The notes under the pieces are model-generated. The model was not told the origin of the DNA and made no database searches. It worked only from the letters and a program-made list of their open reading frames with translations. A stretch of 64,000 nucleotides of DNA from a virus. Positions 26,025 through 35,545 of the stretch are shown piece after piece; positions within the stretch are counted from its first letter, which is position 1; each line of letters begins with the position of its first letter. Location of the stretch: the IMG/VR virus record IMGVR_UViG_3300024301_000013, positions 1 through 64,000 of that record, one strand, 5' to 3'. Both the position numbers and the translations under genes were made by a program.

Positions 26025-26798
26025 ATGGCAAAAAGAGGACGTAAACCGAAAAACGAAAATGTAGAAGCAAATCCACTTTCAGGGTACTTTTCAACCGAAC
26101 AAGAACAGGCTGTTGTAAGATATTTAAAGTCTACTTCAGAGGAAGAAAAGAATCAAATTTATAACGATTTATTAAAGAAACCTTTAGAAAAAATGACGGA
26201 ATCAATAATAAATCGTTATAAATTGTATAGCGCTAAAATGTCATACAAAGATTTATTTGATGATACTTTATCGTTTTTACACATGAAGATACACATGTTT
26301 GATCCTGATAGAGGTAAAAAATCATTTTCGTATTTCGGAACAATAATAAAAAGACGGCTCCAAAATAATCGTAAAAAAGAAACGAAAGATAAAAAGAAAG
26401 TTATTCTTTATGATGATGTTTATAGGACCGTTTCAGAGGGTCAAGATATCGTAGATGAAGAATACACTGAAGATTCTTTGATGCACCAATTTTTTAACCT
26501 AATAGTTATTGAAATAGAAACATTGCTTGAAACAACTACTTTAGATGTTAATATTGAAAAGTATGGTTTGAAAGAATCAGATATAAAGGTTGGTATAGCT
26601 ATAATAGAGATAACAAAGAGTTGGGATAAAATCTACTTAGACGATACAAAGAAATTCAAAAAGAATTTCATTTTGGAATGTATCAGAAACATGACGTTAT
26701 TAAATACAACACAAATTAGTCAAAGTTTAAAATTTTATAAAAACTTCTATAATAAAAAGAAAAAGAAATTTCTAAAAGAGTTGGAAGATGATTTGTGA
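26025..26798 (+). CDS. Late-type sigma factor, gp55-like (sigma region 2)
   Basis: The 257-residue protein begins with an AT-hook-like KRGRKPKN. Residues about 60-125 resemble sigma region 2 as seen in T4-type late sigma factors: ESIINRYKLYSAKMSYKDLFDDTLSFLHMKIHMFDPDRGKKSFSYFGTIIKRRL. The 'x-F-D-P-x-x-G-x-x-x-F-x-Y-F' core and following basic helix are the key likeness. No region 4 is evident. It may direct host RNA polymerase to the structural genes that follow. The identification is by motif pattern only. Confidence 0.65.
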   Translation: MAKRGRKPKNENVEANPLSGYFSTEQEQAVVRYLKSTSEEEKNQIYNDLLKKPLEKMTESIINRYKLYSAKMSYKDLFDDTLSFLHMKIHMFDPDRGKKSFSYFGTIIKRRLQNNRKKETKDKKKVILYDDVYRTVSEGQDIVDEEYTEDSLMHQFFNLIVIEIETLLETTTLDVNIEKYGLKESDIKVGIAIIEITKSWDKIYLDDTKKFKKNFILECIRNMTLLNTTQISQSLKFYKNFYNKKKKKFLKELEDDL

Positions 26799-26819
26799 TA
26801 TTTATAAAAAAACAATACT

Positions 26820-27212
26820 ATGAAAAGCAAGGTACCTGCAACACTAGATGGTTTACTGGAAAGAATCCAGCTTACTTTCAATGATCTGGAAAGACAAGAA
26901 AAAAGAGCTTTAAGTATGCTAAGGAAAAGAGAAGAAGAAATCCTTGCTAAGAAAGAAGCTGAAGATTCTTCTGATTTATCAAGATCCTTGAAAGAAATTG
27001 AAATTTTAGATTCACTTTCCAATAAAACCCTTGATATTATCAACACCAACAATAAAAATAAAATTGATTTGGTGAAGTTTTACGGTAATGCTATTCTCAA
27101 CCGAAATGATGAAGTTAAATCAAAAGCTGAAGATTCAGAAAATGAAAATGAAGCAATCTTAACTGATAAGGAAATAGAAAGCATTCGTAACAACTTAAAA
27201 TTAAAAATCTAA
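26820..27212 (+). CDS. Coiled-coil protein, unknown
   Basis: The 130-residue, highly charged protein is a near-continuous helix (LERIQLTFNDLERQEKRALSMLRKREEEILAKKEAE) likely to form a coiled coil. It lies between the sigma factor and the hub-region genes and could be an internal tail or chaperone protein. No family recognised. Confidence 0.6.
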   Translation: MKSKVPATLDGLLERIQLTFNDLERQEKRALSMLRKREEEILAKKEAEDSSDLSRSLKEIEILDSLSNKTLDIINTNNKNKIDLVKFYGNAILNRNDEVKSKAEDSENENEAILTDKEIESIRNNLKLKI

Positions 27213-27242
27213 ATAATCAATAGAAATTATCTTTGAGTTAAA

Positions 27243-28559
27243 ATGCCCATAAATTTAAAAAAGGATTTACTTCAAAAAATAGAAAATCTGAAAGCAACTA
27301 ATGAGGCTTTCTCTAAGATAATTTCTTTTGATTCTTTGTCTTCTGTATCCAAAGAAAACTCTTTGAGTTTTGTTATGGATTTATTTGTATCTATGTACGG
27401 TGGTAAAAAAATGAAATCAGAATTTATAAAATTCTTGGTTTCAGAACTTAAAAGTTTAGGTGATGACTTGTTTAAATATTTTAAGGAAAATATTGTTAAA
27501 TACTATCAATGTAAAACAGATACTATATTACCAGCAGCTTTTTTTGAATTTAAGACTTATAAGGTTAAAGAGTTAGATTTCTTTGGTTTACTTAAAATAA
27601 ATCCAGATAGTGATTTAGGTAAAAATTTTTATGTTAATCACATTTATAATTTAGATAAAGTACTTTACCAAGCAATTAATGATGAAGGTATTGAATATAA
27701 TTGGCAATCAATTTTAATTGTCAAATATGTTAACCAAGAATTATATGTCAAATTGCACCCATCACTACAAGGTAAAACAATTTACGATTTTGTAAATGCT
27801 TATCTTAGTAACACCGTTTTCTTTGACGACATTAAAATAATTTCAGATATAACTGATAGCATCTTTGGCGTTGTTACTTCTAAACTAAAAGATACAATTT
27901 CTAATTTTTCTAAAAAGAATTTATCTAATCAAATTGAGTTAGAATTAATATTGGATAATATTTTAGATAACTTAACTGTAGATGATTCTTTCTTCACTTT
28001 TGATACGGAAGATATAAATGATAGAATTGAAAAAAGAAAAAGTGGTTTTTATGAATTTGTGGATTGTGATATAAATTATGTCAAATACGATTATAATTTA
28101 TTACAATCTTTTATTAGTGATTTATCTAACGTTTCACAGTATAATGAAGAGATTTATACTGTTAATTTTGATTATATGATAAATCAAACTTCAGGTACGG
28201 TTTTACCTTCTGATAAGCAAGCCTATTCAGATAACTTATTTAAGACGTTCTTTAAGACACTTATTAAATCGGTATCTGGAAGTATATTGAGCCCTAAAAC
28301 AATTTTATTTATTAGATTGTTTGCTAATATGTCTACGAGTGTCACCTTATCACCTGACTTTAAGGAATTTTTTAAAGAACATAAAAATTTCTTAATAGAA
28401 ATAATTAAAAAACATATAATTCAAGCGGTTATTAAATATTTGATATTCATTATTATTAGAGAAATAAATGAATTAATCAGAGAAAATAATTTAAAAAAAG
28501 AACAAGAACAGCTTAGATTATATATCTTACAAATTAGATCACTATTATCAATATTATAA
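27243..28559 (+). CDS. Unknown protein of the baseplate-region operon
   Basis: The 438-residue protein is Phe/Ile/Asn-rich and mostly helical at both ends, with a hydrophobic C-terminal helix (IIKKHIIQAVIKYLIFIIIREINELI). It is coupled by a one-base stop/start overlap to the next gene and lies upstream of the OB-fold hub protein, which suggests a structural or assembly role. No family recognised. Confidence 0.6.
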   Translation: MPINLKKDLLQKIENLKATNEAFSKIISFDSLSSVSKENSLSFVMDLFVSMYGGKKMKSEFIKFLVSELKSLGDDLFKYFKENIVKYYQCKTDTILPAAFFEFKTYKVKELDFFGLLKINPDSDLGKNFYVNHIYNLDKVLYQAINDEGIEYNWQSILIVKYVNQELYVKLHPSLQGKTIYDFVNAYLSNTVFFDDIKIISDITDSIFGVVTSKLKDTISNFSKKNLSNQIELELILDNILDNLTVDDSFFTFDTEDINDRIEKRKSGFYEFVDCDINYVKYDYNLLQSFISDLSNVSQYNEEIYTVNFDYMINQTSGTVLPSDKQAYSDNLFKTFFKTLIKSVSGSILSPKTILFIRLFANMSTSVTLSPDFKEFFKEHKNFLIEIIKKHIIQAVIKYLIFIIIREINELIRENNLKKEQEQLRLYILQIRSLLSIL

Positions 28560-28966
28560 TGGAGAACATTGATTTTACAGATATAGAACAACTATTAGCA
28601 TATCTAAATTCATTTTTAGATAAAGGTATTAGTAAACCCGCTAATGTACCTCCACCTTTAATATTATTAGGTGCGGAGAATAAAAAGGGATTGTCTGTTA
28701 GAGATATTACTAAGGAAATATTAAATAAAAGGCAAAAGCTAGGCTTACCTGTTAGTTTATTACCAGATGGAAGTGAATCTTTAGCAGATAAGGGGTTGTA
28801 CGTTATTGTTGAAACTATTGTTGAACATATTATAAAAAATGCCAAAGTAACAGTTGTTATACCTGCTGGCGTTCCAGTAACAAGTAATGGCTTTGCTGGT
28901 GCTATCCCTGTAGTTACCCAAGGTATAACTACCACTTATGCAATAGGAAAAGGAATAATTCAATAA
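28559..28966 (+). CDS. Unknown small protein of the baseplate-region operon
   Basis: The 135-residue protein has an N-terminal FTDIEQLLAYLNSFLDKGIS helix, a KKGLSVRDITKEILNKRQKLGLPVS segment and a Val/Gly/Thr-rich hydrophobic C-terminus (VIPAGVPVTSNGFAGAIPV). It is translationally coupled to the gene before it. Possible minor virion protein; no family recognised. Confidence 0.6.
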   Translation: MENIDFTDIEQLLAYLNSFLDKGISKPANVPPPLILLGAENKKGLSVRDITKEILNKRQKLGLPVSLLPDGSESLADKGLYVIVETIVEHIIKNAKVTVVIPAGVPVTSNGFAGAIPVVTQGITTTYAIGKGIIQ

Positions 28967-28980
28967 ACATATTTATCAAT

Positions 28981-29454
28981 ATGAAAAGAATAATATTACC
29001 AGAAGCCTTTGCCACTTTCCACTTTGATGAAAGATATTTGGAAAGAGTTGTAGGTAAGAGATTACCTGAATCTTTATCTCAAGCCATTGTTAACAGGGTT
29101 GATATGTTAAAAGCACTTATTTTACCTAAAGGCGACTTTATAATTAGTATATTTTATTTCAGAAAAGATCAAAAACATTTAACTGTTATTGTAAGAAATT
29201 ATGTTATGATAACAACATATTTCAAGGAAAAAGTTAAATCTGATGGATGTTTTAGTGTTTCTGATTTTATGAAATTTAAAAAAACATTACAATATCTTAG
29301 ATTTTCACCTGAAGTTCCTAAAAAAGGTTCTTTTTATTATAAGTACGATGATTATAATGCACCCTTTTGTATTTTAGTTAAAGACAGAAAGCTAGAAAAA
29401 GCTGTTAGTATAGAGGATGTTGATAATTACCCTGAATACAAACCTTTAAATTAA
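28981..29454 (+). CDS. Unknown protein of the baseplate-region operon
   Basis: The 157-residue protein has FHFDERYLERVVGKRLPESL at the start and a beta-rich middle (DFIISIFYFRKDQKHLTVIVRNYVMITTYF). The pattern suggests a small alpha/beta fold. It sits immediately before the gp5-like gene. No family recognised. Confidence 0.55.
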   Translation: MKRIILPEAFATFHFDERYLERVVGKRLPESLSQAIVNRVDMLKALILPKGDFIISIFYFRKDQKHLTVIVRNYVMITTYFKEKVKSDGCFSVSDFMKFKKTLQYLRFSPEVPKKGSFYYKYDDYNAPFCILVKDRKLEKAVSIEDVDNYPEYKPLN

Positions 29455-29462
29455 AAAAAAAT

Positions 29463-30677
29463 ATGCTTGCGTCTGAATTTAGTAGTAGCAGGAATGACAT
29501 TATCTACAGTAAGAATATCTTTGAAGGAGAGGTTGTTGATTTGTTGGACGGCGAAGAGAATGGAATAATTAGGGTGAGAATACCCGAATTAGATAAAACT
29601 GTTGATGATAAAGACTTGCCACTGTGTTTCCCTTTATTTAATTTTTCTTTTTTTAGGTTGTTACCTAAAAAAGGGGAAAGGGTGACATTAATGTTCAGAA
29701 ACATTTACAACACGGCTAATAGTAACAGTAAAGATATCAGGTATTGGATTAGTGTAATACATTCAGATGTATCGAGGATTGATTTTGAAAAGTATTATTA
29801 TGAGAGTAATAGACATTACCCAGATTCTCCTTTAGCAGCTTCAAGTAAGTTATCAGCTAAAGCTGAAAGTAAAGGTATCTTTGCTAAGAAAGATGAAATT
29901 TCTATTAACGGTAGAAATAATGTAAATATATTTTTAAAAAACAGACAGTTGTTATTAAGGGTTGGTGGACATCAAAATAACGAACCTTTAAAATTTAATA
30001 AAGTAAATCCCTCTTATGTTTTATTATCTTTTCCTGAACAGAAAGATAAGAAGTTAGGTCGTAAAACGGTAAACACAAAAACTTTTAAAGAGCCAACCCA
30101 CGAATTCGCCGTCCAATTCACCACTGATCTAATAGCTATAATTACAGTTAGGGATATTGCTAATAATAAGGTATTATCATCTACAAGAATCGTAAGATCA
30201 ACTAAAGATGCTGTAGTCTTAGATATAAAAACTCAATTGTTATCTTTACAGTCAACGTTCCCTTTGTGGAGACTTACAGCTACAGATAGCTCCTTAGCCG
30301 CTCTCCCAAAAATATATCCTAGTACCCTATTGAATACGAGTATTCAAGAAACAGTATTAGTGGAAAAGTCTTTGGATTTTTCAAGTTCTCTTACGGTAGC
30401 TGATAAAATATTTTTAGTTAGTCACTTAAACAATGAATTTTCTTTAAAAAAACAACCTGATTTGGTTACAGATGAAAATTTAGTTGAATTAAGTGAGAAA
30501 GCTCATCCAGTGCCTTATGGTGACAGGCTTGTCGAACTTTTGAGCTTGATGCGTGATGTTTTATCTACACACGTTCATCCTGAACACGCTATGGAAGCAG
30601 TTAAAGAAGAAAAGCTACTGAAGCTATTAAATTTTGATTTACAGCGTCTTTTAAATAAAAATGTATTAACTGGGTAG
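29463..30677 (+). CDS. Baseplate hub/spike protein with gp5-like OB fold
   Basis: The 404-residue protein has an N-terminal OB-fold pattern (FEGEVVDLLDGEENGIIRVRIPELDK...LPLCFPLF...LPKKGERVTLMFRN), as in gp5/VgrG-type hub proteins. It ends with a helix containing HVHPEHAMEAV. A central IFAKKDEISINGRNNVNIFLKN resembles spike-region repeats. The lysozyme domain of T4 gp5 is absent. Repeat copies at 29546 (LDGE, sense) and 30107 (FAVQ, antisense) lie in the same gene. Confidence 0.6.
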   Translation: MLASEFSSSRNDIIYSKNIFEGEVVDLLDGEENGIIRVRIPELDKTVDDKDLPLCFPLFNFSFFRLLPKKGERVTLMFRNIYNTANSNSKDIRYWISVIHSDVSRIDFEKYYYESNRHYPDSPLAASSKLSAKAESKGIFAKKDEISINGRNNVNIFLKNRQLLLRVGGHQNNEPLKFNKVNPSYVLLSFPEQKDKKLGRKTVNTKTFKEPTHEFAVQFTTDLIAIITVRDIANNKVLSSTRIVRSTKDAVVLDIKTQLLSLQSTFPLWRLTATDSSLAALPKIYPSTLLNTSIQETVLVEKSLDFSSSLTVADKIFLVSHLNNEFSLKKQPDLVTDENLVELSEKAHPVPYGDRLVELLSLMRDVLSTHVHPEHAMEAVKEEKLLKLLNFDLQRLLNKNVLTG

Positions 30678-31157
30678 GTCTTTAGGTAAAGTCATTCTAG
30701 TGGGCCAATCTGGGTGATTTAGCTCTACTAGCATAATAACGTCTTTTCTACCTAATCTTTGATAAGGTTGGTACATTTCAACTTCGGTATTTGATTCGAG
30801 TATTTTTAATTCTTTATCTTTTGAACTTTCTTTGAATAAATTATAAGCGTCTTTTCTGCTTTTAATTAACCAACAATTTTTAGATTCAATAATAAAGAAA
30901 TCTAAATTCTTTTTACAAATAGATCCTTTGTTCCCCTGTACGTTCTTGTACTCAATCCACATTTTATCGTAGGATACATTTGGATCTTTTCTTCTAATTT
31001 TCCTTGCCTTTTTTACATCAAATGTTAAATTTAGTGTTAAATCGACTCCATTTATATTTTCATTAAAACTTGAAAATAAAAAACGTTGAAACAAGGCTTG
31101 AAACTTTTCTTCTACATCCCTACCCATTAGTAGGAAATCACCATAATCAAATGCCAT
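30666..31157 (-). CDS. Putative PD-(D/E)XK nuclease-like protein
   Basis: The 163-residue protein is read against the surrounding structural operon and overlaps the hub gene end by 12 bases. The layout DLTLNLTFDVKKARKI ... KMWIEYKNVQGNKGSI ... KNLDFFIIES resembles the PD-(D/E)XK core (D, then E-x-K, then a Lys/aromatic strand). It has its own host-type promoter. A moron-like or homing-type nuclease is possible; catalytic residues are assigned by eye only. Confidence 0.5.
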   Translation of the reverse strand: MAFDYGDFLLMGRDVEEKFQALFQRFLFSSFNENINGVDLTLNLTFDVKKARKIRRKDPNVSYDKMWIEYKNVQGNKGSICKKNLDFFIIESKNCWLIKSRKDAYNLFKESSKDKELKILESNTEVEMYQPYQRLGRKDVIMLVELNHPDWPTRMTLPKDLPS

Positions 31158-31181
31158 ATATTAAAGATATAATTTAGAGTG

Positions 31182-31212
31182 CAAATATATGGAATATTTT
31201 CAAACGAACAAA
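31182..31212 (-). promoter_or_regulatory. Bacteroidota-type promoter for the lone nuclease gene
   Basis: On the minus strand TTTG (31212-31209), 19 bases, TATATTTG (31189-31182), 25 bases before the ATG at 31157. It indicates transcription of this gene independent of the plus-strand structural operon that starts at 31255. Confidence 0.65.
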
Positions 31213-31254
31213 AAAAATCATAATTTTTGATATTTATTTTAATATTTGTAAAAA

Positions 31255-33072
31255 ATGGAAAAGAAGATAAACTATTATAGCAGAGACTTTCGCTCAATTA
31301 GGTCAGAACTAGTAACATTTGTAAAGAATAATTACCCAGATTATTATGTAGATTTTAATGATGCTAGCATAGGTATGATGCTAATAGAGTTAAATGCTGC
31401 CGTAGGTGATATGTTATCTTTTAATACAGATAGAGCTTATCAGGAGAATAATATAGATTATGCCCAAGAAAGAAGGTCTCTTTATGCTATGGCTAGAACT
31501 CTGGGATTAAAGATACCATCCAGAGCTCCATCAGTAACAATTTGTGATATATCTGTAGATCTACCTGTAAGCGGAAACAGTTTTGATTTACAGTATTGTC
31601 CTTTGATTGTTAGGGGTGCTCAAATTTCAGGTGCTAACTTAATATTTGAAACTTTAAACGATATTGATTTCGCATCACCTTTTTCTCAAACTGGTGTGCC
31701 AAACAGAACTGTTGTACCTAATATAGATAATACGGGTAATATAGTTTCATATACATTAACAAAAAGAGAGATTGTTAGTAACGGTGTTACTAAATTTTAT
31801 AAGAAGGTAATTACTTCATCTGATACAACACCTTTCCTAGAAATTATCTTACCAGATAATGATGTGTTATCTGTTGATAGGATTATCACTTTGGATGGAA
31901 CAGATTACGCTAGACTTCCAACACTAGTTGAATGGGAGACTGAAGCTAATAAATGGTATCAGGTAGATAGTTTAGCTGAAAAGCAAGTGTTTATGGAAAT
32001 GCCTCAAACTTTATCGGACAATAGTGCTATTAAAGTAGGAGAATGGAAGACTGTGTATAACAAATATATGACAGAATTCACTGATAAGGGTTATTGTATT
32101 GTTAGATTTGGTAATGGTAATCAAGATACTTCTTTCTTTTCAGATTATACTTCCGACACTGATTTGTTATTTAAGCAGTTGGACGGCGAAATAAATAATC
32201 TTAGTTTAGGGGCTATCCCTAGAACAAATACTACTATGTTTATTCAATATAGAACAGGTGGTGGTTTAAGAACTAATATTGGAGCAAATGTATTAAACAC
32301 TGTTAACAACATTAATATTATAGTTAATGGACCTAATCAGACTAAAAATGCTTTAGTTAAAACATCTGTTTCTGTTAATAACCCGTTACCTGCTTTAGGT
32401 GGTAGGGATCAGCTTTCTATCGAAGAACTTAGAAACTTAATTAAATTTAATTTTTCGGCTCAAAATAGATGTATTACTTTGGAGGATTATTATAACAGAA
32501 TCAATTTAATGTCAGGTAATTTCGGTGCTCCTTATAGAACTTCTGTTGCGAAGAGAGATAACAAAATAGAAGTGGTTATTTGTGGGATTGATCAGAGTTC
32601 TAAATTGACAAATGAATCAACAACAACATTAAAACAAAACATAGCCGACTATCTATCAAAATATAAATCCTTGAATGATTATATATTGGTTAGAGATGGT
32701 AAAATAATCAATATCGGTTTGGAGTTTACTTTATATGTGACAAAACTATCAGATAAGGTAGAAATCCTAAGAAACGCCGTCCAACAAATAACATCCTACT
32801 TCTCAACCCAAAACTATTTTGGTAATAACATATATCTTTCAGATTTAATCGAGTCATTAAATAATATAGCTAATGTATTAAATGTTACTCAAATTAAAAT
32901 CTTCAATAAGGTAGGTGGTAATTATTCTTTGAATCAAACTACTATGCCTTTTGCTGATTCAATAACAAAAGAAATTGATTTAAGTCAACACCAAACTTTG
33001 TTTGTTGAATACGATGAGATATATGAAATAAAGTTCCCAGATATGGATATTAAGATTAATTTTGCCTTTTAA
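31255..33072 (+). CDS. Baseplate wedge protein, gp6/baseplate J-like
   Basis: The 605-residue protein starts with the signature RSIRSELVTFVKNNYPDYYVDF and then MMLIELNAAVGDMLSFNTDRAYQE, the conserved N-terminal motif of gp6-like wedge proteins. A later block, SIEELRNLIKFNFSAQNRCIT followed by the L-x-D-Y-x-x-x-I helix, matches the baseplate J-type core. Gp6 forms the inner baseplate ring of contractile tails. It opens the main tail operon. Repeat copies at 32181 (LDGE) and 32775 (NAVQ). Confidence 0.85.
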   Translation: MEKKINYYSRDFRSIRSELVTFVKNNYPDYYVDFNDASIGMMLIELNAAVGDMLSFNTDRAYQENNIDYAQERRSLYAMARTLGLKIPSRAPSVTICDISVDLPVSGNSFDLQYCPLIVRGAQISGANLIFETLNDIDFASPFSQTGVPNRTVVPNIDNTGNIVSYTLTKREIVSNGVTKFYKKVITSSDTTPFLEIILPDNDVLSVDRIITLDGTDYARLPTLVEWETEANKWYQVDSLAEKQVFMEMPQTLSDNSAIKVGEWKTVYNKYMTEFTDKGYCIVRFGNGNQDTSFFSDYTSDTDLLFKQLDGEINNLSLGAIPRTNTTMFIQYRTGGGLRTNIGANVLNTVNNINIIVNGPNQTKNALVKTSVSVNNPLPALGGRDQLSIEELRNLIKFNFSAQNRCITLEDYYNRINLMSGNFGAPYRTSVAKRDNKIEVVICGIDQSSKLTNESTTTLKQNIADYLSKYKSLNDYILVRDGKIINIGLEFTLYVTKLSDKVEILRNAVQQITSYFSTQNYFGNNIYLSDLIESLNNIANVLNVTQIKIFNKVGGNYSLNQTTMPFADSITKEIDLSQHQTLFVEYDEIYEIKFPDMDIKINFAF

Positions 33073-33110
33073 CAATAAAAAAGATTTCCTTTTTCATATA
33101 TTTAAGATAT

Positions 33111-35545
33111 ATGGATAAATCTATTAGAGTTAAGGCGGATCTTAATGCGAACAGTGCTAATTTAGTTGTAAATCTATCGCAAAATTTTGATTTCTTAGAA
33201 GTTCTGTCTTTGAGATTAAATTCAGATGAGGTGTATAGACTTCATAATTCTAACTATGGAGTTCTTGTTGGTAGAGTCAGCACTAATGTGGCTTCGGTAT
33301 TCCTAATGCAAAAATATCCGTCTTTATCCCTATAACAGATGAAGATGATTCAAATATCTATCTTAAATCTTTTTATAATTTTAAAACCCCTTACGATAAA
33401 GGGGTGGACGGCGTTAGATACAATCTTCTACCAAAAGAAAAACAAAGTACTTGTCACACACCAGTAGGGACATTCCCCGACAAGATAGAAATTTTAGATA
33501 ATGAAATATGGGTAGAAGTTTACGAAAAGTATTACAAGTATAACACTGTTACAAATACTAGCGGGGATTATATGATTGTAGGAATCCCCGTTGGTTCTCA
33601 AAATATACACTTAGACGTTGATTTGAGTGATATAGGCTTTGTATCATTAAGACCTTATGACCTTATAGCTCAAGGAACACCTCCCAGCTATTTTAACTCT
33701 TTCAATAAATTCAAACAAGGTAAAGATTTAGATGCTTTACCACAAATTCAAAGTGTTAACCAAGGTATTAATATTATACCTTTTTGGGGTGATAAAACAA
33801 TCAATGAAATAGGTATCACTCAATTAAATTTTAATTTACCTTTAGACATAACACCACACGCTACTTTCTTTGGTGCTATTTTTACAGATGATGAAGGAAA
33901 AAGAATAAATAGGAGATGTAGGCCCAATCAAAGGGTTGGAGACAATTGTTCTTTGAAACCTAGTAAAGGTAACATAGAAATGATCAGAAAGGTTTCAGAT
34001 ACAATTGATGGTATCGAATATTTCCCTATAAACAGTGAAATAGATGAAAACGGTAATTTTACAACTCTTATCCCAATGAATTTGAAAAGAGTTGTAACTG
34101 ATGAGTTAGGTAACATAGTTCTTAGTTCTGACCCTAATAAAGGATTACCGACTAGCTCAAAGGTTAGGTTTAGAATTAGCAGCGATAACTTTAATTATAA
34201 ATTTTTTAAAGGAGTATCAAGAGCTGGTTCTTTTTTAGTTCCTAATTTATATAATCGTTTTCAATTCGGAGCAGAAACGCATGATGACGATTTCTTTGAG
34301 GTTTTTTGGAAAAAAATATATACTGTATCACAATATATACCTAATTATGCTAGAGGTAATTTTAATAACCTATCAATTAAAAATGTTGAACAGTGCGATT
34401 CTAATTACCCTTTCCCTTACAATAGGGTAGAATTAAGACAGTCGCCCCTATTTACTATTCTTTCAGCTTTTGTGAGTATTTTTTCAGGTGTGGTTACTTT
34501 TCTTAATTTACTTATAGCTAATGATATTACTTTAGTTTGTAACGGTGAAGAATTAGACCCTGAAACTTGGTCTGATTGTCAAAAGAATAATTTGGCAAAT
34601 GCTTTAGGGTTAGTGAATTATTCTTTTTTCAATGATTGGGTATCTGGTTGTTTATATGCACCTGCATTTGCTTATAAGGTTAAAAACACTAACGGCGATA
34701 AAAAATGGGAAAAGTATTGTGATTTTGATTGTGATGGTCAGAGTAGTGACAATCCTCTAAACAATAAAAACAAATGTAGAAATGCTGTTATATTAGAATC
34801 AACGTCTTTTAAAAATTCAGGTAAAATAGATGATTTAGATTTAGGTTTAATATTCAAATACGATGAGTTTTTTTATTATGCTGCAAGACATGATATTGCA
34901 GCTAACTTGGAAGATTCAGTTGAACTAACTCCTTCTGAAAAGAGGAAGTTGCTGTTGGCAACAAATTTAATGGAATTAGGATCTATGGTTTCTTGTGATC
35001 TTGATAATGTACCTTACATAATAAAAGATTTTTCTCCTACGACATACGACGAAAATGATGCTGGGGATTTGTTGTTTAATGTTGAAGGGGTTGGACCGCG
35101 AAATGTTAATAGGAATGCTCTTCAATTAAAAAGTCAAATTTCTACTGAAGAATATTCTAGTTTTAACAATTATGAGTTACAAGGTAACTTTAGTTCTTTC
35201 CCTGAATACGATAGTAACACAAACGGTAACACTGAACCTGTAGGTTACAATAGATTGAATATTGAATTAAGAAGGTATTTGTGTGAAAATTGGAAATACT
35301 TCGATAATATTTTAGAATATAATAATTACATAAACAACGACTTAGACTTGTCTTATTTTAGAGAATTCGATGATGAAACAGGTGATTTAGAAGATGTAGC
35401 TGAATTTAACTACGATGAATGTATTCCTTGCACACAGAATGAACAACACAAGAAAATTCACCCTTATTATTTTTACTTTGGTTTAGTCAGAGGTAGTAAT
35501 GCCTTAGATAACCTTTTAAAAAAATATTTTAACGACTGCGATTAA
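33111..35545 (+). CDS. Large baseplate/tail protein, interrupted by an apparent -1 frameshift
   Basis: Two frames make one protein. The first (33111-33335) runs to YGVLVGRVSTNVASV and then stops. From about 33290 the other frame reads GFGIPNAKISVFIPITDED and continues without a stop to 35545. Joining them at the Val codon 33288-33290 gives VSTN-V-GFGIPNAK, a natural 'carboxypeptidase-regulatory-like' strand pattern; later YKYNTVTNTSGDYMIVGIPVG repeats that fold. A lost G in GTGGGC would explain it. Downstream is a Cys-rich structural region. The GTG at 33404 is inside a repeat copy and is not a real start. The protein would be about 810 residues. Confidence 0.72.

Noticed and set aside
33404-35545. 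Separate gene starting with GTG at 33404
   Set aside because: The GTG lies inside a repeat copy and the frame is open and protein-like upstream to 33287; the frameshift explanation joining 33111 and this frame is better.
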